From DASYAN01 sp036501345 (GTDB taxonomy: Bacteria; Chloroflexota; Ktedonobacteria; Ktedonobacterales; Ktedonobacteraceae): a stretch of DNA of 17,421 bases. The DNA is taken from the NCBI GenBank assembly GCA_036501345.1, contig DASYAN010000567.1, positions 1-17,421 on the forward strand. Direction: 5' to 3'. Below, piece after piece: positions 1 through 7,569 of this stretch. Within the stretch, counting starts at the first letter, position 1. The number at the start of each line of letters is the position of its first letter. Below the pieces are notes generated by a model that was not told where the DNA came from, searched no databases, and saw only the letters and a program-made list of their open reading frames with translations. Made by a program: the position numbers and the translations under genes.

Positions 1-852
1 CCTCACTTGATTTATGAACAAGAATCATATTATAGCTATATCCAGGTAACACAAACTGGTGATGGCACACGACAACTGCTGATCAATGAAGATGCGGGCA
101 TCCACTCGGTCTACAATCCTAAAACCATACTTACTAATGAGTACTGGGATGACTTTCTTGTCGCTCCTTATTTGAGTCAAGCGTCTACAAGCGGTGTACT
201 CCAAAAATCCCAGCATCTCCATAGTGTTTGTATTATCGGGCTGGCAGGAGGTACAATTGCTCGCCAGTTTACAGATGTTTACAACTCTGTGCCCATTGAT
301 GGTGTCGAACTTGATCCGGCCGTCGTCGAGATTGGACGGAAGTACTTCGATATGACTGAGCCAAACCTGCATGTTTATACCGAAGACGGACGAACCTTCC
401 TCTCCACGACACAGAAGCAATATGATGTTGTGGCTGTTGATGCCTATCAGCAGCTCTATATTCCATTTCACCTGGCAACAAAAGAGTTCTTTACCTTGAT
501 TCGTTCACATCTGTCTCCAAGTGGTGTTGTAGCTATTAACGTCATCCACAGTCGTTCTAATTTTAATCTAGTACAAGCATTCATTAATACTATGAGTCAG
601 GTCTTTCCCGCTGTCTACCAAATAAATGTTTCTGGCACATTTAATACTGTCTTGATGGCAACCCTGGCACCAACATCAACATCTGCGTTTCGTGCAAACC
701 TTGCACATGTGAAACCGACAACAACACTAGGACAGGTCGCCTATAAAGTCATCCCTGCAGTCAACCAGGGCCATCCGCATGGCAGTGTTGTCTTCACAGA
801 TGATCGGGCGCCTGTCGAACAAATGACGGATCAACTTACTTTTAGTCCTTGA
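1..852 (+). CDS. Spermidine-synthase-like protein, C-terminal part (5' end outside window)
   Basis: The reading frame is open from the first base, so the gene starts upstream; the TTG at base 7 is unlikely to be the true start. About 283 residues are visible. They carry a Rossmann-type methyltransferase/aminopropyltransferase core: an SYYSYIQV strand typical of the spermidine synthase N-lobe, a glycine-rich loop GLAGGT, the acidic VELDP ribose-binding strand, a DGRTFL turn, and YDVVAVDAY followed by PFHLATKEFF. The classical GGGDG loop is altered to GLAGGT, which is common in the membrane-fused spermidine-synthase-like proteins of Chloroflexota. A missing N-terminal membrane domain is therefore likely, but cannot be seen here. 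True polyamine synthesis is not assured, because many such proteins have unknown substrates. The 3' end overlaps the convergent small gene by 22 bp. Confidence 0.85.
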   Translation, partial: PHLIYEQESYYSYIQVTQTGDGTRQLLINEDAGIHSVYNPKTILTNEYWDDFLVAPYLSQASTSGVLQKSQHLHSVCIIGLAGGTIARQFTDVYNSVPIDGVELDPAVVEIGRKYFDMTEPNLHVYTEDGRTFLSTTQKQYDVVAVDAYQQLYIPFHLATKEFFTLIRSHLSPSGVVAINVIHSRSNFNLVQAFINTMSQVFPAVYQINVSGTFNTVLMATLAPTSTSAFRANLAHVKPTTTLGQVAYKVIPAVNQGHPHGSVVFTDDRAPVEQMTDQLTFSP

Positions 853-1088
853 TACAAACCTTTCGCATCATATTCCTCTAATTGTCTTCCCCATTTCAGG
901 TAGCAATATGCGCACATGCCGTTCGAGTCTACATATTTTGTAGATCCGCATCGGCAGAATACATTTGCTAGCTCTTTGTCCTGCTCAGGATAAGATGCAA
1001 GCGGTAATTCGTGCCAGATGCAATCGTTTCTATCATGCCGAATGGGCTCGTCTTTCGGACCACCAAATTCTCTACCGATCTTAATCAT
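831..1088 (-). CDS. Small zinc-ribbon-like protein, 85 residues, function unknown
   Basis: I do not recognise this protein. It is supported as a gene by a strong ribosome binding site (GGAGG, seven bases before ATG 1088) and a plausible metal site: C45-x-C47 and C59-x-x-C62, with a further C23. That pattern suggests a single zinc knuckle or ribbon in the C-terminal half. There is no signal peptide or membrane segment. The last 22 bp overlap the 3' end of the convergent spermidine-synthase-like gene, so the two transcripts are antisense at their ends. On its minus strand the upstream region contains an AT-rich stretch with a TATAGT-like -10 near 1130 but no good -35. A nucleic-acid-binding or protein-docking role is possible but not shown. 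Confidence 0.65.
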   Translation of the reverse strand: MIKIGREFGGPKDEPIRHDRNDCIWHELPLASYPEQDKELANVFCRCGSTKYVDSNGMCAYCYLKWGRQLEEYDAKGLYQGLKVS

Positions 1089-1270
1089 AGGTTACCTCCA
1101 GAGTGTGATTAATGAGTTCGTTTCGTTAGCTACTATATATTTTAGCATTACAGTGCCCGACTAGGAAAGCCTTACATTGATACAGGGGAAGAATGGGCCT
1201 ACCTTTTTTGGGGCTTGGGTACAGGGGCTTTAACTATCTGACAAAGTATTCATTTATCACCTGCGTGCCA

Positions 1271-1304
1271 GAAGCCCCTGACTTTAGTCATGGGGAGTCG
1301 TCAC
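1271..1304 (+). mobile_element. Remnant right end of an IS200/IS605-family element (TnpB-type)
   Basis: CCCC-TGAC-TTTA-GTCA-T-GGGG (1275-1295) folds into a stem with a four-base loop and one bulged T, followed by AGTCGTCAC. From general knowledge, this shape and wording recur at the right ends of IS605/IS1341-type elements, where they form the 3' end of the TnpB guide RNA scaffold. No tnpB or tnpA reading frame lies nearby, and no matching left end was found, so at most a relic remains. It could also be a chance hairpin or a solitary domesticated end. Confidence 0.5.
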
Positions 1305-1360
1305 AGAACCAATTGGTAGCTATCTGACCCGCTACTCTCTTTTTAAGTTCCCCTTTTGGG

Positions 1361-1382
1361 GCTCATATATGCTCATATATGC
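1361..1382. repeat. Short tandem repeat, 10-bp unit, about 2.2 copies
   Basis: GCTCATATAT occurs twice in direct tandem (1361-1370, 1371-1380), followed by GC. The unit contains an ATAT core and may be replication slippage. It lies about 100 bp before the mannosyltransferase start; no function is evident. Confidence 0.7.
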
Positions 1383-1478
1383 AATGTGTCCCTCAATCCC
1401 CCTGGACCTAAGCGAGATTGCTATGGTATGACACAAGCAACTGATCCGTTGTTTGATTAGCAAGAGTGAGAGAATCTC

Positions 1479-2672
1479 GTGATACAAAAGCACAAAGCTG
1501 CTTGGAAAGAAGCCGCCTGGATTTTTGGGCTAAGCCGCTTGATGATTTTATTGTTTTCGTATCTAAGTGTAACTTTCTTGCCTATGCATCACCTTGCCAG
1601 TCCAGTTAACTATATTGTACTAAAGCAATGCTCTAATAACCTCAATTGTTTTTTGCTAAGCTGGTGGCGTTCGGATGCTGTTCATTATGTGGAGGTTGCT
1701 TACGTAGGGTATGTCCACCATATGCCTCTCACTGCCTTTTTTCCACTTTTTCCGCTATTGATACATGGTCTGGGGGCTTTGTTAGGAGGATCAATTATGG
1801 CCGATTATGCAGCAGGAATCATACTTGCGAATATATGTTTCTATGGTGTACTGGTGTTGTTCTACCAATTGCTGTATAAAGATTTTGGTCGTACTATCGC
1901 AAAATATGCGTTGATCTATCTGGCCTTTGCCCCATATGGCCTCTTCTTTTTTGCTGGCTATACAGAGTCGCTCTTTTTGCTGCTGAGTCTTGCGGTCTTC
2001 TTCTTTTTGCGCCGTGGTAATACTCTGGACTGGTGGCTTGCGGGATTGTGTGGCTTTTTAGCTGCTCTTACACGCGCAACGGGTATAGTGTTGTTGGTTC
2101 CCTTCTTAGTGCTGTTTGTGCAAAAATTTGGTATGCGTACTATCTTCGTACCAGAGGACTGGCAGCAGAAGCTCAGTGCTAGCTTATCTATGGCCCTCAT
2201 TCCCGCGGGACTGCTGGTCTATATGCTCTATCTCTGGATTACCTTTGGGAATCCATTAGTTTTTCATGTTGAAGAAGCCGCTATCTGGCAGCGTTATACC
2301 GCTTTTCCTTGGGTAGGGGTCCTCGATGCTATCAAGGGAATTATCGGGATGGATCGCCATTTCTATTCGCGGGATGTAGCGGATGTGACCTTTACATTTG
2401 TACCGCTAGTGGCTCTAGCTATAGGCTGGAAACGGTTACCTTTACATTACAGTCTCTTTTCCGTGGCAATGGTGCTATTCGTACTCTGCCAGCCATGCGA
2501 ATTCGAGGGACTTATGTCGGTTCCACGCTATCTGCTTGTTATATTTCCCATCTTTCTCATATTTGCACTCTGGAGCAAATCTAACCGCCTCACTTGGCAA
2601 TTAGTGATACCTTTTATATTTTTCTTTGTCACCAATATCGTACAGTTCGCTACCTACAACTGGGTTGCCTGA
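1479..2672 (+). CDS. PIG-V-family (GPI mannosyltransferase 2-like) membrane glycosyltransferase
   Basis: This 397-residue polytopic protein has roughly ten hydrophobic helices. Near the N terminus the loop W62-W-R-S-D66-A-V-H-Y70 followed by a VAYVGY stretch matches the acidic catalytic loop of PIG-V-like and other GT-C enzymes. These transfer mannose from a polyprenyl-phosphate donor outside the cytoplasmic membrane. Further family-like traits are FFPLFPLLI, the helix-loop FAPYGLFFFAGYTESLF, a TRATGI turn, and a late SVPRYLLVIFPIF helix. The start is GTG 1479 with only a weak GAGAG upstream; no in-frame ATG nearby fits better. Bacterial members are mostly uncharacterised and may act in cell-wall or protein mannosylation. 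The acceptor cannot be told from the sequence. The next gene's promoter overlaps the stop codon. Confidence 0.82.
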   Translation: MIQKHKAAWKEAAWIFGLSRLMILLFSYLSVTFLPMHHLASPVNYIVLKQCSNNLNCFLLSWWRSDAVHYVEVAYVGYVHHMPLTAFFPLFPLLIHGLGALLGGSIMADYAAGIILANICFYGVLVLFYQLLYKDFGRTIAKYALIYLAFAPYGLFFFAGYTESLFLLLSLAVFFFLRRGNTLDWWLAGLCGFLAALTRATGIVLLVPFLVLFVQKFGMRTIFVPEDWQQKLSASLSMALIPAGLLVYMLYLWITFGNPLVFHVEEAAIWQRYTAFPWVGVLDAIKGIIGMDRHFYSRDVADVTFTFVPLVALAIGWKRLPLHYSLFSVAMVLFVLCQPCEFEGLMSVPRYLLVIFPIFLIFALWSKSNRLTWQLVIPFIFFFVTNIVQFATYNWVA

Positions 2673-2693
2673 TATTTTGTGCTATACTATAAT
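2665..2693 (+). promoter_or_regulatory. Sigma-70-type promoter for the PH-like membrane protein gene
   Basis: TTGCCT (2665-2670), a 17-bp spacer and a perfect TATAAT (2688-2693) lie 35 bp before the ATG at 2729. The -35 overlaps the TGA stop of the mannosyltransferase gene, so the downstream gene is probably transcribed on its own as well as by read-through. Confidence 0.6.
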
Positions 2694-2728
2694 CTTGGTA
2701 GACAGAGAAGGAAGGCTAGAGCACAATA

Positions 2729-3409
2729 ATGCCCAAAACCAGTAAAAATGCGCAAAAGCTACTTTCACGATATAAGGGATTGAGTCAGCACTTACAAGCA
2801 GAAGAGGGACCAGTTCTGTCCATACCAGCTATCTGGGACAGCGACGAACGTTCCCATAGGGAAGCCTGCGAGGTTATCCTCACCAATCAACGCTTGATCG
2901 GTTTTTATTTCAACACATTTCCCAGGGAAAAGCTCTTTTTCGATGCACTCAATATCTCGAATGTAACCCAGGTGACGTTGCACCACAAAACCTATGCACT
3001 GTTCCGCGAACTTATGGTCTCGGACGGGACGCACAAAGTTGCTATTCGTGCTCCGCGTCAGAAAAGCGAGGCATTGTACTCGGCTCTCCGGGCCGCTACT
3101 GCTGCTTACCATAATCTAGATGAGCAAGAGACAATATTAGAAGCTCCGGAAGTAGCGACAACAGCCAGCACGCAGCCAGCACCGATCTACGGGCGACAAG
3201 ATATCCATGCTGCATTTGACACGTCACCTCTGGCGATCGTTCTGCTGTTTGTTGGTGGCATTGTCCTAGAGATTGTCGGAGCTATGCTGTGGTCGCTGAC
3301 TCAGAGTTCGCAGGTTGGCTTGCCGTTGTGCATTGCAGGTTTCGTTGCAGTCGTTATCGCTATTGTACAGGCGAGGCAAAGGACAGGACCCAAAAAGGAT
3401 GCTCCTTGA
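2729..3409 (+). CDS. PH-like domain protein with two C-terminal membrane helices, function unknown
   Basis: A 226-residue protein that I cannot name. Residues about 25-125 are a beta-rich stretch ending in a helix (KSEALYSALRAAT). Its layout, LTNQRLIGFYF, FPREKLFFDAL, FRELMV and VAIRAPRQ, resembles bacterial PH-like domains. A variable, Ala/Thr-rich linker (about 130-160) leads to two hydrophobic segments (about 166-189 and 196-215) and a basic C-terminal tail. The topology suggests a cytoplasmic N-terminal domain tethered to the membrane by a hairpin. The start is ATG 2729, with GAAGGAAGG about 13 bases upstream, a rather long spacing. The gene has its own promoter just upstream, and the etf operon begins about 200 bp downstream with a separate promoter, so it is probably monocistronic. 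Confidence 0.75.
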   Translation: MPKTSKNAQKLLSRYKGLSQHLQAEEGPVLSIPAIWDSDERSHREACEVILTNQRLIGFYFNTFPREKLFFDALNISNVTQVTLHHKTYALFRELMVSDGTHKVAIRAPRQKSEALYSALRAATAAYHNLDEQETILEAPEVATTASTQPAPIYGRQDIHAAFDTSPLAIVLLFVGGIVLEIVGAMLWSLTQSSQVGLPLCIAGFVAVVIAIVQARQRTGPKKDAP

Positions 3410-3411
3410 TA

Positions 3412-3447
3412 GTTCATGGCTGTTTATGGCATAGCAGGGACATGAAC
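3412..3447. repeat. Inverted repeat just after the PH-like gene
   Basis: GTTCATG (3412-3418) pairs perfectly with CATGAAC (3441-3447) across 22 bases, with a small inner GCT/AGC pairing. No T-tract follows, so it is a poor intrinsic terminator, though it sits where one would be expected. Confidence 0.3.
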
Positions 3448-3478
3448 GTAAATTATTGAGAAAGGAAAAGGAATCGGA

Positions 3479-3504
3479 ATTGTCAGCGACCGTTAGCTGG
3501 CAAT
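3479..3504. promoter_or_regulatory. Operator-like dyad adjoining the etf promoter -35
   Basis: ATTGTCAGC (3479-3487) and GCTGGCAAT (3496-3504) form a nine-base dyad with one mismatch around GACCGTTA. It ends one base before the TTGACA of the etfB promoter. That placement suits an activator site, or a repressor overlapping RNA polymerase. The binding protein is unknown. Confidence 0.4.
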
Positions 3505-3505
3505 A

Positions 3506-3534
3506 TTGACACCCCTTTTTGCCACAGGTACAAT
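3506..3534 (+). promoter_or_regulatory. Strong sigma-70-type promoter of the etfBA-EMO operon
   Basis: A perfect TTGACA (3506-3511), a 17-bp spacer and TACAAT (3529-3534, five of six consensus) precede etfB. Transcription should start near 3541, leaving a leader of about 70 bases before ATG 3611. Confidence 0.75.
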
Positions 3535-3610
3535 AAAGTAGCCCGGAAAACGATGGCGTTTCTCTTTCTCCACCTACGTCAAGCACAACAGAAGACGAGG
3601 CATATTTACG

Positions 3611-4396
3611 ATGAAGATCTTTATTTGCATAAAACAGGTACCTGATCCAAACACCACGATTAGCACACTTGATCCCACTACCAAACGTCTTGTACGCAGT
3701 GGTGTTTCTCTGGTCCTTGATCCCGGAGACGAAAGCACTATCTCTGCAGCTATCAAATTGCGCGATACACTTGGCAATAGCGAGCTGGTTGCATTGAGCA
3801 TGGGTCCTGCTAGTGTGCAAGAGGCCATGCGTCGTTCTCTGGCCATGGGAGCCGATCGCGCTATCCTTGTTACTGATCCTGCCCTGGCAGGATCTGATGC
3901 CATTGGCACTGCCCGTGTCCTGGCGGCAGTTCTCAAGCAGGAAGGCGCTGAACTGATATTTTGCTCGACCGAGAGTACTGATGGCTATACAGGAATGGTT
4001 CCCGGTGCCATTGCGGAATTTCTTGGTATTGCTCAGTTGACTTTTGCACGTGAAATTAAAATTGAAGGGCAGAAAGCTGTTATCAAACGCGTCATTCCCA
4101 AGGGATATCAGACGGTGGAAAGTACTTTGCCTGCCGTGGTCACAATTGCCAGCGGTTCATTCGATGCTATTTATCCGACGATGAAAGGCATTATGGGAGC
4201 CAAAAAGAAGCCTTTCAGCCAGTTAAGTTTAGCTGATCTCGGTATTGATCCTGCCCTTGTGGGTGAAGCTGGAGCACGCGAACGTGTGTTGACGATCGGC
4301 GCAGCTGAGGCTCGTGCAGCAGGACAGGTAATTAGAGATGATGGCAATGCTGCGCAGCAGATAGCCGACTTTCTGCAGCGTTACCAGTTGCTCTAG
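3611..4396 (+). CDS. etfB: Electron transfer flavoprotein beta subunit
   Basis: This 261-residue protein starts with MKIFICIKQVPDP, the standard EtfB opening. It carries the expected nucleotide-binding features: LDPGDE near residues 37-41, an ALAGSDAIGTARVLA stretch near 91-105, and STDGYTG at about 120-128. EtfB binds AMP (or a second FAD in bifurcating forms) and, with EtfA, takes electrons from acyl-CoA dehydrogenases in the cytoplasm. The length is typical. It is the first gene of an operon: etfA follows after 18 bp and the membrane oxidoreductase after another 22 bp. A purine-rich GACGAGG lies about 12 bases before the ATG. A bifurcating type cannot be excluded without alignment, but the adjoining quinone-reducing partner argues for the ordinary fatty-acid-oxidation role. 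Confidence 0.95.
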   Translation: MKIFICIKQVPDPNTTISTLDPTTKRLVRSGVSLVLDPGDESTISAAIKLRDTLGNSELVALSMGPASVQEAMRRSLAMGADRAILVTDPALAGSDAIGTARVLAAVLKQEGAELIFCSTESTDGYTGMVPGAIAEFLGIAQLTFAREIKIEGQKAVIKRVIPKGYQTVESTLPAVVTIASGSFDAIYPTMKGIMGAKKKPFSQLSLADLGIDPALVGEAGARERVLTIGAAEARAAGQVIRDDGNAAQQIADFLQRYQLL

Positions 4397-4414
4397 TATA
4401 GTGAGGAAAAGTAC

Positions 4415-5380
4415 ATGGCAAACACGATTTGGGTCTTGGTTGAACTGGAAGAGGGCAAGCCCGTTCGCTCGTCGCTGGAAGTCCTGGGCAAAGCTGCGAA
4501 ACTTGGTCGAGCCGAAGCGATTGTTCTTGGTGCTGCAGCAGCTGAGGTTGCTCCTACACTTGGTCAGTACGGTGCAGAAAAAGTCTATGTCCATGCCGAT
4601 GCCACTTATGACCAGTATTTAACCCTCCCTGTGGTAGAGACGCTAAGCCATTTAATTCAACAGCATCAGCCCTCTTTGCTCCTATTGGCATCTACCTATG
4701 CTCTACGTGATGTTGCGGCCCGTTTGAGTGTTCGCAATAGTATGGGTCTGATTACCGATGCAACCGATCTAGCTTTCGATACAGATGGACTCAAGGTTAC
4801 CGTTCCCTGGGGTGGAGAAAATATCGTAACTGTGACCCATCCTAACCAGGACGCTGGTATTGTGCTCGCCCGTCCGAAAGCGTTTCCCCTGGAGCGCTAC
4901 GAGGAACGTACAGCTAAAATTGAACGTCTCGACGTTTCGGTCAGTGCTGGAGCGCAAACAATCAGGATATTAGAGACCGTAGAGGTGCAAAGCGAAGGTC
5001 CCGCGCTGGAAGATGCTAATGTTGTTATTAGCGGAGGACGCGGATTAGGCAAAGCCGAGAACTTCTCTCTGGTCAAGGAACTCGCTAGTGTCCTGGGTGG
5101 AGCTCCTGGTGCCACACGTGCTATCGTTGATGCCGGGTGGCTTCCCTATAGCTATCAGGTTGGTCAGACTGGCAAAACTGTGAAACCGACACTGTATATT
5201 GCCTGTGGTATAAGTGGTGCGATCCAGCACTTGGCAGGAATGAAGGGCTCCAAATATATTGTGGCTATCAACAAAGATGAGCACGCACCTATCTTCTCAT
5301 CTGCCGATTTAGGAGTTGTGGGCGATGCTGTCGCTATCTTGCCAGAACTAACGAAAGAAATTAAGAGACGCAAAGCTTGA
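4415..5380 (+). CDS. etfA: Electron transfer flavoprotein alpha subunit
   Basis: A 321-residue EtfA. The C-terminal FAD-binding domain is plain: VISGGRGLG around residues 205-212, AGWLPYSYQVGQTGKTVKPTLYIACGISGAIQHLAGM, and INKDEHAPIF before DLGVVGDA, all in the family order. The N-terminal half is the usual ETF Rossmann-like domain. EtfA holds the catalytic FAD that passes single electrons to a membrane ETF dehydrogenase. The start at ATG 4415 has GAGG eight bases upstream. It is tightly linked to etfB and to the downstream FeS oxidoreductase, implying translation from one mRNA and a matched electron path. Confidence 0.95.
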   Translation: MANTIWVLVELEEGKPVRSSLEVLGKAAKLGRAEAIVLGAAAAEVAPTLGQYGAEKVYVHADATYDQYLTLPVVETLSHLIQQHQPSLLLLASTYALRDVAARLSVRNSMGLITDATDLAFDTDGLKVTVPWGGENIVTVTHPNQDAGIVLARPKAFPLERYEERTAKIERLDVSVSAGAQTIRILETVEVQSEGPALEDANVVISGGRGLGKAENFSLVKELASVLGGAPGATRAIVDAGWLPYSYQVGQTGKTVKPTLYIACGISGAIQHLAGMKGSKYIVAINKDEHAPIFSSADLGVVGDAVAILPELTKEIKRRKA

Positions 5381-5402
5381 TTGTGAGGAATGGAGGCATC
5401 TT

Positions 5403-7544
5403 ATGGCTTCCCCTATAATTTCGCCAACCGGGGGATGGATCGGTACCATACTCTTTGTAATACTTTTTGTGGCAGCACTTGTGCTCTTCGGTATTCGTGT
5501 GGGCAAGCTGATTACGCTGCTAGTCAAAGCACGGCCCGAGAATCGCACCGATCATATGGGCAACCGTATTGGTGAATTCTTCCAAATCGTTCTAGGCCAG
5601 AGTAGCGTGCTACGCGATCCCATTCCCGGCCTTGCGCACTTCTTCACCTTTTGGGGTTTTATCATCATCCAGTTCGGTCTGCTGAATTTAATCCTCGGAG
5701 CCTTTAATGGCTCATTGCCACTGCTTGGTGACAATCGCGTTTTCGCAATCGTATTGGATGTCTTCGTTGTCCTGGTTCTGGTCTCGCTAGTCGTTTTCGC
5801 TATTCGTCGTGGCATCGTACGTCCAAAACAACTCAGCAGCTTCCTGCACGGTCCCTGGGATGGTTTTATTATTCTAGGCTTGATTTTTCTGGTGATCCTC
5901 ACTCTGGCTCTTGTCGAAGGCTTCGAGTACGCAGCAACTCACGGAGCAGTCTGGACACCTATTGGTGCATTGTTTGGCCCATGGTTCAGCCAAGCAGGCC
6001 CAGCATTCAATGTTGGGGCATATCGCGTCTTCTGGTGGCTGCATATCCTTGTCGTGCTCAGTTTCCTTGTCTATCTACCTCGCTCCAAACATCTGCACCT
6101 GATGGCAACTCCCTTCAACGTCTTCTTCCGCAACTATAAGCCACAGGGAGCTCTGCCATTGCTGGAAAATCTGGAGGAGCGTGAAGATTATGGGGTCTCG
6201 AAGGTAGAGCAGTTCACCTGGAAAGACTTGCTCGATGGTTATGCCTGCACTGAGTGCGGTCGCTGTAACACCGTCTGTCCTGCCACTAATACTGGCAAAC
6301 CGCTTTTCCCTAAAGAGATCATTCTTGGCGTCAAGGAAGCTCTTTTTGTACGCAGCGATGAAATTCTGGGCGAGAGCTCTATCTATAACAAGCTTGGTGT
6401 CGCTGGCATTAAGGCTGATAAAACAAAGAAAGAGCAAGAAGCTCATCATGAGCCAATGATCGGAGGCATCATCTCTACTGATGCTTTGTGGTCCTGTACT
6501 ACCTGTATGGCTTGTATGGAGGTTTGCCCAGTTGATATCGAGCATGTGCCAAAAATTGTGGATATGCGCCGCTCACTGGTGATGGAGGAAAGCGACTTCC
6601 CGCCAGAGGTGACGTCATTGTTCAACAATATCGAGCGTAATGGCAATCCATGGGAGATCAGTAGTGATAAGCGGGCTGAGTGGGCAGCTGGTCTGGATAT
6701 TCCCTTGATGGCAGAGAATCCTAATGCTGATGTGCTCTACTGGGTCGGCTGTATGGGGTCCTTTGACCGTCGTAACCAGCAGGTAGCTACTTCTGTCGCC
6801 AAGATTTTAAAGGCGGCCAATGTCAACTTTGCCATCCTTGGTCCCGAAGAGTCCTGCACAGGCGATCCAGCACGCCGTATTGGCAACGAGTACCTATGGC
6901 AGATGCAGGCCCAGCAAAACATCGAGACCTTAAATACCTACGGTTTCAATACCATTGCAGTGAGTGGTAGCCAGAATGGTCATGCAAGTAACAATGATGC
7001 AGTAGAGGCAGTGACATTGGCTACGAAGCATCGAACCATCATTACAGCCTGTCCGCACTGCTTCAATACCATCAAGAATGAGTATCCACAGCTTGGAGGC
7101 AACTATGAAGTAGTCCACCACACAGTCTTTATCGACTCTCTACTGGCAGAAGAGAAACTCAAATTACCCGAGGGCTTTGACCAGCGCAAGCTGACCTATC
7201 ATGATCCGTGCTATATTGGACGCTACAACGGCGTATATGATCAGCCACGTCGTGCCCTGAATGTGCTCAATAGTAACGGCGTTACCGAGATGCGCCGCAA
7301 TCGCAACAAGAGCTTTTGTTGTGGTGGTGGTGGTGGTCGCGTGTGGATGGAGGAGAAGATTGGCAAGCGTGTCAATCAGACTAGGGTCAACGAAGCACTA
7401 GAGACCAATGCAGAAGTGCTGGCTGCTGCCTGTCCTTTCTGTATCACCATGTTTGAGGATGGTGTCAAGGGTGTTGAAGCCGAAGAGAAGATGCAGATTG
7501 AGGACATTGCAGAAATTATTGCTAGGGCTTTAGATCAGAAATAG
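5403..7544 (+). CDS. Membrane FeS oxidoreductase, ETF:menaquinone oxidoreductase (EMO) type
   Basis: A 713-residue protein. The N-terminal part (about 1-235) has five or so membrane helices with histidines, like the NarI-type heme-b domain. Two ferredoxin-type [4Fe-4S] motifs follow: C282-x2-C285-x2-C288-x3-C292-P and C365-x2-C368-x2-C371-x3-C375-P. Two CCG (heterodisulfide-reductase) domains come next. The second is canonical: C603, C639-C640, C677-x2-C680. The first has C450, a single C485 (SCTGDPARR) and C550-x2-C553. In the first, 64 residues separate C485 from C550, against the usual 35-36, so about 28 residues are inserted. From family knowledge, such proteins next to etfBA take electrons from reduced ETF and reduce menaquinone. 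A good GGAGG lies six bases before ATG 5403. The gene is third in the operon, and no clear terminator follows. Confidence 0.9.
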   Translation: MASPIISPTGGWIGTILFVILFVAALVLFGIRVGKLITLLVKARPENRTDHMGNRIGEFFQIVLGQSSVLRDPIPGLAHFFTFWGFIIIQFGLLNLILGAFNGSLPLLGDNRVFAIVLDVFVVLVLVSLVVFAIRRGIVRPKQLSSFLHGPWDGFIILGLIFLVILTLALVEGFEYAATHGAVWTPIGALFGPWFSQAGPAFNVGAYRVFWWLHILVVLSFLVYLPRSKHLHLMATPFNVFFRNYKPQGALPLLENLEEREDYGVSKVEQFTWKDLLDGYACTECGRCNTVCPATNTGKPLFPKEIILGVKEALFVRSDEILGESSIYNKLGVAGIKADKTKKEQEAHHEPMIGGIISTDALWSCTTCMACMEVCPVDIEHVPKIVDMRRSLVMEESDFPPEVTSLFNNIERNGNPWEISSDKRAEWAAGLDIPLMAENPNADVLYWVGCMGSFDRRNQQVATSVAKILKAANVNFAILGPEESCTGDPARRIGNEYLWQMQAQQNIETLNTYGFNTIAVSGSQNGHASNNDAVEAVTLATKHRTIITACPHCFNTIKNEYPQLGGNYEVVHHTVFIDSLLAEEKLKLPEGFDQRKLTYHDPCYIGRYNGVYDQPRRALNVLNSNGVTEMRRNRNKSFCCGGGGGRVWMEEKIGKRVNQTRVNEALETNAEVLAAACPFCITMFEDGVKGVEAEEKMQIEDIAEIIARALDQK

Positions 7545-7569
7545 CCACCGCTCTTTTTAAACCTTGCCA

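Larger units (their letters stand above)
1089..1478. other. 390-bp divergent intergenic region
   Basis: No coding sequence is supported here. The stretch must hold promoters for the leftward zinc-ribbon gene and the rightward mannosyltransferase gene, but neither shows a convincing -35/-10 pair. It contains an IS200/IS605-like end hairpin (1271-1304), a dyad of CCCC and GGGG around TTTT (1350-1361), a tandem repeat (1361-1382), and two copies of CTATCTGAC (1234-1242 and 1320-1328) that bracket the hairpin. The mix suggests a former insertion site. Confidence 0.6.

Noticed and set aside
3266..3820. 184-codon minus-strand frame across the etf promoter
   Set aside because: It overlaps the PH-like gene, the promoter and etfB; Cys- and Ser-rich random composition with no domain.
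7545..7569. Possible bidirectional terminator between EMO and kinase genes
   Set aside because: Only a short T-run is present and no stable stem can be drawn in the 25-bp gap.
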